NCBI RefSeq assembly: GCF_050624435.1 | Contig: NC_134541.1 | Span: forward strand, 6,524,983-6,588,982 | Source of the DNA: Tenrec ecaudatus | Lineage: Eukaryota > Chordata > Mammalia > Afrosoricida > Tenrecidae | Direction: 5' to 3' | DNA length: 64,000 nt | Part shown: piece after piece, positions 54,360 to 64,000 of the stretch | Position numbering within the stretch: position 1 is the first letter of the stretch | Layout: every line of letters begins with the position of its first letter | Position numbers and translations under genes: made by a program | Notes under the pieces: generated by a model | The model's input: the letters and a program-made list of their open reading frames with translations, nothing else | Database searches by the model: none | Told to the model about the DNA's origin: nothing

Positions 54360-55020
54360 ACAAACTCAGGGCCATGGTGTGGATTGGGACTCACAGCGCC
54401 CCAGTAGGGCAGGGTAGAACGGCCCCCTGTGGGCTTCTGAGGCCGTTCACTCCTTATGGAACTAGGAAGCCTCTTCTTTCTCTTCTTTTCTTTTTTTAAC
54501 TTCCCCCTGAAGACTTTAATTCTCTGTGTGCGGGTCTTTGTTAAATGAGAAGGCTGGAAAGTAGAGACATATTTTACAAGGCAAGAGACGTCTGGACACG
54601 AGCCTGGATATCCAGCAGCACAGCAGGCTGCACGGATGCTGCCACCCCATCCGCACCTCACCTGGCCCAGGGGCCTCTTACGTCTGCACCCCAAGGCCTC
54701 GCCCTCCAGCAAGGCGAGGAAGAGGCAGCCGGTCGAGGTGACCCCACAGACAAAGCGGCTCCTCCCGAGTGTCACGCTGCGGGGTGGGAAGTCAGGAGGA
54801 CAGAGGGTCGGGGGCAGAAGCGCTGGGGCTTCCGCAGGAGGGACACGTCTGGAACACACAAGCATGCACACCACAGGGGACCAAGGAGCTCAGCTAACCT
54901 TACAAAGCAGGGTCTTAACAACTAAGAAAATAAAGCGTCATGAAGGAAAGCCTCCTCTTTCGAACCGCTGACCTTATGGCCAGCAGCCCCACTCTATCTA
55001 ATGTACCACCTCCGGAAGGA
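54360..55020 (-). repeat. AfroSINE split by a retrocopy
   Basis: The tail half (54360-54480, aaactcagggccatggtgtg) and 5' half (54948-55020, to gtaccacctccggaagg) join once 54481-54947 is removed. Confidence 0.8.
54481..54947 (-). pseudogene. Unidentified mRNA-like retrocopy, 467 bp
   Basis: Flanked by aagcctcttctttc (54467-54480) and aagcctcctctttc (54948-54961), 13 of 14 identical. On the minus strand it is a GC-rich sequence that ends with attaaa, ten bases, then a purine/A tail (complement of the T-run near 54490). This is the form of a 5'-truncated transcript copied by LINE machinery. The body is not one of the repeats in this window. Part of it is open on the minus strand (within 54329-54874), but I do not recognise the protein; it may be 3' UTR only. 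Confidence 0.6.
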
Positions 55021-55024
55021 CCCC

Positions 55025-55115
55025 AGCACTGAAACCCCCGAGAGTGCAGTTCTGCTCTTAAACACATGGGGTCGCTATGTGTTGGAGTTATCTCGATGAC
55101 AGCAACTGACTTGTG
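55025..55115 (+). repeat. AfroSINE 3' half
   Basis: cactgaaacccccgagagtg to gggtcgctatgtgttggagt and gacagcaactgac. Confidence 0.65.
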
Positions 55116-55618
55116 TTTTTCCAGGGAGGAAACTGAGGCCAGAGTCCTGCTCTATCCCAGCTGGGATTTGAACTGCTCAGTGCTCAGGTGACTCAGGGGC
55201 ACCCCACCCAACCTCAGAAGTCTTCCCAGCAAAGGGGCCCCTGTGCACCCATGACCTCTCTGCTCAACCTGGCAGCCATTGGGTCCCAGCCCCCTCACAG
55301 GGATTCTGTGGTTCTCACTCCCTTGTAAAGAGAGAGCCTTTGAAGTCTGCCCCAGGAATGCATTCAGCTTACCCCACCCCTCACAAACCAACCCCCTTTT
55401 GTGCTGGGTTATCCCCCAACACAGCCAGCTGCCTGCAGCCACCTCACCTCAACAGACTTGTTTGGGGTTCTGGTCTCATAAAGATCAACTGTGTTCTTCT
55501 TAGTGGTGCGCTTCTCCAAACCCAGCACCCAGCTGATGGCTGCAGAGATCAAACACTGAAGTTGTGGTCCCTAAGTGCCTCTGCCATGTAGATTCCGACC
55601 CCGTAGGGCTCCCCATGT
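55116..55618. other. Unassigned unique sequence
   Basis: No gene or repeat named. Confidence 0.4.
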
Positions 55619-56380
55619 AGGAACCCTGATGGAGCAGTAGGCTACACACTGAGATGCTCACCCACTAGTCACTCTGTTGGGGAAAGATGAGCCTATCTAT
55701 TCCTGTCAAGATTAAGTCTACTGTCAACAATGGGACATCCCCTCACAGAGGGGTCGCAGGGAAGGGATGAGTCAATCAGGGTACAGTCAAAGCACTGATG
55801 AAATACACAATACTTCTCTGGTTTTTTGAGGTTTTCTCACCCCCCACTATCATGACCCCAGTGCTACCTTTCACTGAGGGCTAGACGGGAGCATGTACAC
55901 AGGTACAGCTAAGAGACAAGAATGCACGGCACATGGAATCCATGAGCAGGAATGAAAGCAGCAATACCAGAAGGGTAGGGGGAAGTAAGGAGGTGAGGGG
56001 AGGTAGGGGGAACCCATCAGGATGATCGACACACAACCACACACACACACACACCTTCGAGGGGATGAACAGAAACCACAGGGGAAGGGAGATAGCAGTC
56101 GGTGTAAGATATGAAAGTAACACTAATTTATAATTTATCAAGGGCTCACAGGGGGGGGAGCTAATGCCAAGGGCTCAATGGAAAGTAAATGTCTAGAAAA
56201 TGATGGCAACATAGGTACAAATATGCTTGATAAAATTGATGAATGGATTATTATAAAATCTGTAAGAGCCCCCCCCCAAAATTATCATTTAATCATCTTT
56301 TTTAAGTCTATGGATTCAAAGGGGGGCAGTTCCACCCTGTTTATCGGGTCACTGTGATCCACCGGATGGCAAGGAGCCTG
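55619..56380 (+). repeat. AfroSINE split by an LR insertion
   Basis: 5' part 55619-55720 (ggaaccctgatggagcagta) and 3' part 56302-56380 (cagttccaccctgtttatcg). Confidence 0.75.
55721..56301 (+). mobile_element. LR repeat, B-type, 581 bp, with target duplication
   Basis: Flanked by ttaagtcta at 55712-55720 and 56302-56310. Contains ccactatcatgaccccagtg, a CA run at 56038-56054, and ends taagagcccccccccaaaat. Confidence 0.8.
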
Positions 56381-56500
56381 ACCCCATGTGAGAGGCTGGT
56401 AGAACGGCCCCATAGGGCTTTCTTGGCCATCGCCTTTATGGGAGCAGAGAGCCTCGTCTTTCTCCTGGGGGTCTTCTGGGTAGGACTTTGAGCCAGGAGG
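56381..56500 (-). repeat. AfroSINE, worn
   Basis: gtagaacggccccatagggc and gagcctcgtctttctcctgg. Confidence 0.55.
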
Positions 56501-56649
56501 TTTATAAGATCCCATCTCAGTGCTGTTCCAAGAATGCTCAACGCTGGCCAATCCAGGCAAGTTCCCCTGAAGAGCTCACAACTTCCCTAAGTGACACTGT
56601 TGGCTCAAGTCTTGAGCACACAGCTCTTTCAGGCCCCATTCCCCAAACA

Positions 56650-56755
56650 CCAAACTCACTCTCACTGAGCTACCCTATAGGACAGGGTAGAACTGCCCCT
56701 GTGGGTCTCGGAAGCTAAATCTTTCGGGGAGTCCAGAGGCTCTTCTTTCTGCCTC
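56650..56755 (-). repeat. AfroSINE 3' half
   Basis: caaactcactctcactgagc, then ggacagggtagaactgcccc. Confidence 0.75.
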
Positions 56756-57305
56756 GGTCCTCTTAGTGCTCGACTTTGGGGAAGATGGGGACCATCGGGA
56801 GTCCCCAGAGGGCAGCATGAGCCAAGCCCAGCTGATGGACAGCAGTGGGGGGTGAGGGGGATAGCTTTCAGGCAGAATAACAAGGGAAGACAGGCTGAGC
56901 CCGCGAGTGTCTCTGGGCACAATGTGGAAATAATCATTTCTAAGAAAAACAACAAATTAAAAACCAAGAGGAGCTTCCTGCTGCAGGATTTAAGATCTGG
57001 TTTGGCTGGAATTACATCAAAAGACATAAAATATAAACATTTCACAGTGTCTCCGTCCCACCCACCCTCCTCCCCACAAAAGCACTCACAAGCACCAAGC
57101 TGGAAGGGCGCCTCAGAGTCACGTGGGCCGGCCCCTCCCTCTACAGAAGGATAGGGGTGTGGGCAAGGTGGGCCAGCCTCCTGTCCTAACAAGAGACAGC
57201 TGGTTTGGGCCCCGGGGTAAGGACAGAGCCCTTGTCAGGACCATCGATGGCTCAGGGGACAAATTCGTGCCTTCCTGGGCCTGAGGCCCACATTCAGCCC
57301 CCTAA
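56756..57305. other. Unassigned unique sequence
   Basis: No gene recognised. It includes a frame of 176 codons on the minus strand that begins in the SINE at 56662, so it is not credible. Confidence 0.4.
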
Positions 57306-57870
57306 CTGTTGGGGACTGAATCGTGTCCCCTTAAAATATAAGGAAGTTTCCAGGAGTTCATAACAAAGTTCCATCATCTTTTCATTCCATTTGAACATGA
57401 GTGTTTTTGAAGCCCCTCCTCCCCTCACCCCCCTGTAAGAGCTGTCAACCCTAACCTCTGGGCTGGCAATTAGTCCCTGTTTGGAAATGAGTTGTTATGC
57501 TGATGAGGCGAGATTAATGTGGGGGTCTTCAAACTCTTCCAAGATGGAAAAACAAAACAGGGATGGGGGAAGAGAGATGCCAAAGTCCAAAAAGGGGTCT
57601 CCACTGTCATGGACTGGGTTCTGACTCACAGTGACCCTGTTAGGGTAGAAGTAGAACTGTACCGTGGGGCCCCGGGACTCTTTACAGGAGTAGAAAGCCT
57701 CTTCCTTCTCCCGTGGGGCAGCCTCGGTGTTTCAAACGGCTGACCTTGCGGTTAGCAGCCTAATGCCTAATGCCTTTCTCTGGATCCAGCCCCTGCCGTC
57801 CAGCCTCCTGAGTAGTGAGAAAATAAACACCTGTGTATGAAGGCCACCCAGGTGTGGTAGTTCTGCCAGT
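57306..57870 (+). mobile_element. MaLR-type LTR with a nested AfroSINE
   Basis: tgttggggactgaatcgtgt, tccctgtttggaaatgag and tgagaaaataaacacctgtg are MST/MLT1-like LTR landmarks. A minus AfroSINE fills 57600-57778 (gggttctgactcacagtgac to ttgcggttagcagcctaatg). Confidence 0.55.
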
Positions 57871-58477
57871 GCCCCCGTCAGAACTAAGAGCCAACGAGCC
57901 AACTCAGAGCCACCTGCCTGTTTGTGACTATGCTGTTCAACAGGTTGTATCGGAGCTTCCAGACCAAGGGGGGCTAGGAAGAAAGGTCCCTGAATGGACT
58001 TTCAAAAATCACCCGGTGAAAAACGCCGGATCCCGGTGGTCCGTCTGTGATCAGTCACCATGAAGGTGCAGGGCAAAGCCTGCCCTCGAGGGCAGTGGGT
58101 TTGGTTTTTTGGTTAGCAGCAGCAGCATGGGAGCCCAGGCTGAGAGGAGTGGCTTGTGTCCACAGTGCTGGCTCCTGGTCCCCCCTTCACAATTAGCAGC
58201 TCCCTGACTCCTCCTCGCAGCCCCAGCAGATCCTATGGGCATCTCCCTTGGACAAAATGGGGAAACTGAAGCACAGAGAATACCAGTTGTCTCCCCAAAT
58301 CCCTCAACCAGTCCAAGTGGAAGGACTCTGGGACATGACTGCTCCCTGCTGAGCACTAAGGGACTTGAGCCAGGCGGATTCTCCTAGATTATCTGCGAGG
58401 ACCAGTATCTTCCCCATCCATTCCCCTAAGGATCAAACCCAACGCTGCCCATGCAACTCCAACCCACCAGAACCAAC
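57871..58477. other. Unassigned; MIR scrap at 58240-58300
   Basis: aaaatggggaaactgaagca is a MIR core. No gene. Confidence 0.4.
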
Positions 58478-58828
58478 CAACAAACTCACTCCTAGCGACC
58501 CTGTGGGACAGGGCAGAACGGTCCCTTCGGCTTTCTGAGATGAATTCTTTCAGGGAGAAACTGCGTCTTTCTCCCTCAGAGCAGCTGGTGCCTACAAACT
58601 GCCTACCTTGCAGATGACAGCCCAACAAGCCGGCACTAAGCCACCAGCACTCCCATGCCCACCCACAGCACTCTTTAAAGGATGGAGGTAGGACTGCCCT
58701 GTGGGACTTCCATGTACTCTTTATGGAAGCAGCCAGCCACAGGCTTCTCCCACAGAACCACTGATGGCTTCGACCTGCCCACGTTGGGGCTAGCAGCTCA
58801 CACTTGAACCACTGCATGACCCACGGCT
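58478..58828 (-). repeat. Two AfroSINEs, same orientation
   Basis: 58478-58658 (aaactcactcctagcgaccc to actaagccaccagcactcc) and 58668-58828 (more worn; gactgccctgtgggacttcc). Confidence 0.7.
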
Positions 58829-58975
58829 GCTTCCGTCCAGACCACAGGCTGGAAACCCCTGTGGCTCAGTGCTGCCCTGTCTGCCGGGATATGTGGGAAT
58901 CGAACAATAGCTCAATGTCACCAAACACCAACACCACCTCCAGAGCCCTTACTGTTTTCTAAACCCTTATGGTGA

Positions 58976-59155
58976 AGAGCCCTGGGGTCATGCGTTGTTT
59001 GGGCTGTTAGCCACAGAATCAGCAGTTCAAAACTACCAGCCTCTCCACGGGAGAAAGATGAGGCTTAAAGATTCAAGAAACTCACGGGCAGGTTCCACCC
59101 TGTCCTCTAGGGTCACTCTGGGTCAGAATCAGTTGGATGCAGGAAGGTGGGAGTT
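58976..59155 (+). repeat. AfroSINE
   Basis: agagccctggggtcatgcgt to ggtcagaatcagttggatgc, with a short internal deletion. Confidence 0.8.
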
Positions 59156-60315
59156 GGAGTCTGATGTTGTTAGGTGCTGTCTAGACAGCACTTTCTTAAT
59201 CATTTTATTAGGGGCTCATACAACTCTTATCACAATCCATACATACATCACTTGTGTAAAGCACATTTGTACATTCATTGCCCTCATCATTCTCAAAACA
59301 TTTGCTCTCCACCTAAGCCCCTGGCATCAGCTCATTTTCCCCTCCCTCTCCACTTCCCCCTCCCTCATGAACCCTTGAAAATTTATAAATTATTATTTTG
59401 TCATGTCTTTCCCTGTCCAACATCTGTCTTCATTCACTTTTCTGTTATCCATCCCCCAGGGAAGAGACTTTATGTAGATCCTTGTAATTGGTTCTCACCC
59501 TCCCTCTATCCATCCAGCATTGCCACTCACACCACTGGTCCTGAAGGGATCATCCACCCTGGATTCCCTGTGTTTTCAGTTTCTATCTGTACCAGTGTAC
59601 ATCCTCTGGTCTAGCCATATGTGTAAGGTAGAATTGGGATCATGACAGTGGTGGTGATGGTGGGGAAGCATTTAGGAACTAGAGGAAAGTTGTATACTTC
59701 ATCGTTGTTACATCACACCCTAACTGGCTCGTCTCCTTGTAAGGGGATGTTCAGGGGCCTACAAATGGACTTTGGGTCTCCACTCTGCACTGTCCCCCTC
59801 ATTCACAATGATATGCTTCTTTTGGTTCTGATGAGGCCTAATACCTGATCCCTTCAACACCTCCTGATCGCACAGGCTTCCATGTGGGCTTTGTTGCTTC
59901 GGAGCTAGATGGCCGCTTGCTTACCTTCAAGCCTTTAAGACCCTAGATGCTGTATCTTTTGACAGCTGGGCACCATTGGCTTTCTTCGGCACATTTGCTT
60001 ATGTACCCATTTGTCTTCAGCGATCGTATCAGGGAGGTGAGCACACAATTATATGATTTTTTGTTCTTTGATGCCTGATAACTGATCCCTTCGGCACCTT
60101 GTGATCACGTAGGCTGGTGTACTTCTTCTTTATGGGCTTTGTTGCTTCTGAGATAGATGGCCACTTGTTTACCTTGAAGCCTTTAAGATCCTAGACGCTA
60201 TATCTTTTGATAGCCAGGCACCATCAGCTTTCTTCACCATATTTGCTTATTCACCCGCTTTGTCTTCAGCGATTGTGTCAGGAAGGTGAGCATCATAGAA
60301 TGCCAATTTAATAGA

Positions 60316-60329
60316 AGAAATTATTCTTG
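60316..60329. repeat. Target duplication, left copy
   Basis: agaaattattcttg, identical to 61181-61194, and present once in uninterrupted LR sequence. Confidence 0.95.
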
Positions 60330-61180
<851 letters not shown>

Positions 61181-61194
61181 AGAAATTATTCTTG
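61181..61194. repeat. Target duplication, right copy
   Basis: agaaattattcttg after the A-rich tail of the PSMB6 copy. Confidence 0.95.
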
Positions 61195-61835
61195 CTTTGA
61201 GGGAGTGATTGAGTGGTGGCCCAATGTCCATCTGCTACCTTAATACTGAACCTATAAATATATGCACATATATCTATTTCCCCATCCTCATATATAAATA
61301 TATTTACGTATGTACATGCCTTTATTTATACCTCTGTAAATGCCCTTTGCCTCCTAGCTCTTTCCTCTTATTTCCTTTAACTTTCCTCTTATCCCACTAT
61401 CTTGCTCAGTTTTCATTTAGGTTTCAGTAATTCCTCTTGGTTACATTACCCTTGATCACTCCCTACCAGGCCCCCTACACCCTCCTCACCACCGATTTAG
61501 ATCACTTGTTGTTCCCTTCTCCCTGGGTCTGTTAACACCACTACCTTTCCAACGGTCCCAACTCTTGCTGATCCTAAGTGTAATAGAACGCAACAGTGCC
61601 ATGTCCTGCACCTCCTCACATGGAAGGTATTCCTCATCTCCACTGAGGCTCTACTTTACCAAGCATGCACTGGTCCCTCCCAATAAAATGCGGAAGTATG
61701 TGAGAGTTTCGCCATCCACACTCCTAAGGAAAATCCCTCAAGACAGACGTATCTGTTCTTGCAGTCCTCACCAACGCACGAATTCAAATGCCTCCACTCG
61801 TCAGCCTTCCTTATTTCTGGTTCAGCTCTCACAGG

Positions 61836-62205
61836 CATGTTCCCTCACTGTAAGTCAACGTAGACTTATCGTGCCACCGTGGGACAGAGTAGGGCTGCTC
61901 CCTGTGGGTTTCTAAGACTGTAATTACTTATTTTTTATCTCACTACTAAAACGCTTTCAGTAGTACAGACATACTAGGGGTCAGTCCCCAATGTATCCTG
62001 TCTCTGCTGTTTAATAAACTGCTGTGCTGCTTCCTCCTACCTGTTTGTTCCATCTCTAAAAAACAAACAAAAATACCCAACTTATTTTTACGTACAAAAA
62101 GTATTGGTGCGGGCAGAAAGCCTCCTGTTTGTCCCGAGGAGTAGCCGATGGGTTCACCCTGTTGACCTCGCCATTAACAGCCCAACACATAACCCACTAC
62201 CTGGT
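61836..62205 (-). repeat. AfroSINE split by a 144-bp insertion
   Basis: Tail half 61836-61925 (gtgggacagagtagggctgc) and 5' half from about 62090 (cagaaagcctcctgtttgtc) to 62205. Confidence 0.75.
61936..62079 (+). mobile_element. Short poly(A)-ended insertion with target duplication
   Basis: Flanked by acttattttt at 61926-61935 and 62080-62089. Contains gtttaataaactgctgtgct and ends in an A-rich tail. The source is unidentified: an mRNA 3' end or an LTR R-U5 transcript are both possible. Confidence 0.55.
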
Positions 62206-62253
62206 TTCGGTCAGCTGCACCTTAATGCTCAAGGTGTTATCTTTAAAGAGGTT

Positions 62254-62292
62254 TTCTTTTGTTTTCTTTTGTTTTGTTTTGTTTTGTGTTTA
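62254..62292. repeat. (TTTTG/TTTTC)n simple repeat
   Basis: Pentamer runs of tttct/ttttg type within the RTE copy. Confidence 0.85.
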
Positions 62293-64000
62293 GCAGATTT
62301 GCCCTCTGGCATACATTGTTTGATCTCGTGACTGCTGCTTCCCTAGGCATTGATTGTGGATCCCGGTAAAATGAAATCCTTGACAGCTTCCATCTTTTCT
62401 TGATTTCTCATGATGATTTATTGTTTGGATGTTTGTTTGGTTTAGGATGAGGTGTCACTGTCATCATAATGAAAGCTGGAGGGGTCCCTGACCTTCATTA
62501 GTGGAGTACTTGGTTCTGCATCTGCATACTGAAGCTGTTTGAGTCCTCCTCTGATCCTGATGCCGAGTTCTTCTGGCTCGTTCAGCTTCTTGGACTGTTT
62601 GTTCAGCATACAGATTGAAAGCACACAGTCGTGGCACACACCTGTCCTGATGTTAAACCATGTAATATGCTCTTGTTCTGTTTCAAAAGATGGTCTTCAA
62701 ATCCTCAGCCCTTTTAGCAAGCAAGGATGTGTCATCTGCCTATCACAGATTGTGATGTTAGTAAGCCTTCCTCTGATTCTGACGCCACATTCTTCTTCAG
62801 ATAAGCCAGATTTTCTGATGACTTGCTCAGCATACCGAGTGAATAAGTACGGTGAGAGGATACAACCCTTTCATACCCATTTCCTGATTTAAACCAGTCC
62901 CTGTTCCCTTCACAGACTGCCTCTTGATCCCTGTACAAGCGCCACATGAGCACAATGACATGGTCTGGAATCCCCGTTCTTCTCAAGGCTGTCCATGGTT
63001 TGTGATGCTCCACACAGTCAAAGGCCTTGGCATAGTCAATGGAACGCAAGTAAACATCTTTCCGGTATCCTCTGCTTTCAGCCAAGCTCCATTTGACATC
63101 AGCAGTGACATCCCTTGTTGCAACTCCTCAACTTCTGACAGCTCCATCAATGTGCTGCTGCTACTGTGCTTGTTGGAGGATCCTCAGCAAAGTTTCGCTT
63201 GCATGTGCTATCCGTGAGAGCGTTCTATAATTGGAGCATTCTAATGGGTCACCTTTCTTTGGAATGGGTACGAATAAGGATCTCTTCCAGTCAGTAGACC
63301 AAGTTGCTATCTTCCAAATTCCTGGAATAGACTAGGAAATGGCTCTTCATCAGCTTGTTGGAACATTTCCATTGTATTCCATGAATCCCCAGAAACTTGT
63401 TTTGGGCTAATGCTTTCAGGGGAGCTTGCACTTCTTCCTTCGCACTATTGGTTCTTGCTCAGATGCTACCTACTGAAATGGTGGAATGTGAACCACGGTA
63501 GTTCTTTTTGGTACAATGACTGTTTATACTTTCCATCTTCCTGCAACATTCGATATTTTGCCCATGGAATCTTTCAAGATTGCAACTTGAGGCTTGAATT
63601 TTTTTCTTGAGTTCTTTCCGTTTCAGATCTGCTGAACATGTTCTTCCCTTTTGGGTTTTCCAACTCTAGGTCTTTGCATATTTCAGTTTAATATTATTAT
63701 AATATTTGGTTTTGTCTTCTCAAGCTGCCCTTTGACATGTTCTATTCACCTCTCTGACACCATCATTTGCTTTAGCTTCTCTGCGACTAAGAACAAGTTT
63801 CAGTCTCTATTTTGAGCTTTTCTTCCTTCCTGGTCTTTTAAATGACCTTTTGCTTTCTTCATGCACGATGGTCTTGATATCCTCCTACAGCTCCCCAGGG
63901 CTTCTCTCACGAGTGCTCAATGCAGAAGATCTATGCTTGAGACGTTCTCCAAATGCAGGCTCAGGTGGACTTGTCTTTTTTTTTCTTCAGTAGGTTTATT

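Larger units (their letters stand above)
61546..64000 (-). mobile_element. RTE/BovB-type LINE, long 3' portion, runs off the window
   Basis: The minus strand gives the 3' tail at about 61546-61600, the C-terminal coding region, and reverse transcriptase sequence. A 117-codon open piece at 62732-63085 contains YAKAFDCVEHHKPW, with the FD of RT motif A, and GIPDHVIVLMWRLYRDQEA. Stops and frameshifts elsewhere show an inactive copy. It is interrupted by an AfroSINE (61836-62205). Confidence 0.85.

Overview
This is a window of mammalian nuclear DNA, almost certainly from an afrotherian (the elephant, hyrax, tenrec, golden mole, sengi and aardvark clade). The evidence is more than 50 copies or fragments of one tRNA-derived SINE of the AfroSINE type. 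Its 5' end reads like gagccctggtggcatagtgg, it contains gttcgaaaccaccagc and ctatgagtcggaatcgac, and its tail ends in ggcacctaacaac or ggcagtgagtttgg. RTE/BovB-type LINE fragments in the same window share that 3' tail. I cannot fix the species. No bacterial or phage features, spliced host gene, tRNA/rRNA gene or CRISPR array is visible, so the window reads as intergenic or deep intronic.

Most of the sequence is layered retrotransposition. (1) AfroSINEs lie on both strands throughout. (2) RTE LINE pieces lie at 0.4, 8.0, 11.9, 13.7, 33.2, 44.1 and 61.5-64.0 kb; the last keeps a reverse transcriptase motif. (3) L1 remnants lie at 3.2-4.3 kb (+), 18.0-20.0 kb (+) and 27.7-28.7 kb (-). (4) A long poly(A)-tailed repeat that I cannot name, called LR here, has copies at 13.5, 15.0-16.9, 18.5, 20.1, 21.9-25.3, 25.8-27.1, 36.0, 40.6, 52.0-52.7, 55.7 and 59.2-61.5 kb. 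It comes with at least three 3' ends (A, B and C types) and an internal tandem duplication of about 248 bp. (5) LTRs include MaLR-like solo LTRs at 3.3, 20.2 and 30.9 kb, MaLR-like fragments at 4.5 and 57.3 kb, and a separate 640-bp solo LTR at 48.0 kb with a 4-bp target duplication. (6) There are minor MIR, L2 and mariner-like relics, plus microsatellites and one 35-bp minisatellite.

Two retrocopies of cellular genes are recognised. At 22.9-23.7 kb an intronless ferritin light chain (FTL) copy keeps a complete 175-codon frame, a 3' UTR and a short poly(A), but its 5' UTR starts downstream of the iron-responsive element. At 60.3-61.2 kb a proteasome subunit beta-1 (PSMB6) copy is flanked by a perfect 14-bp target duplication and is broken by a 2-nt deletion and a TGA. 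Both landed inside LR copies. A third, unidentified mRNA-like retrocopy (467 bp, minus strand, 54.5-54.9 kb) splits an AfroSINE.

I found no convincing new multi-gene system. The items most worth follow-up are the intact IRE-less FTL retrogene, the structure of LR, the unidentified retrocopy, and a 42-bp inverted-CCAAT motif with identical spacing at 11.2 and 39.6 kb (with a looser relative at 45.2 kb). Boundaries of old repeats are approximate, usually to within 10-30 bases.
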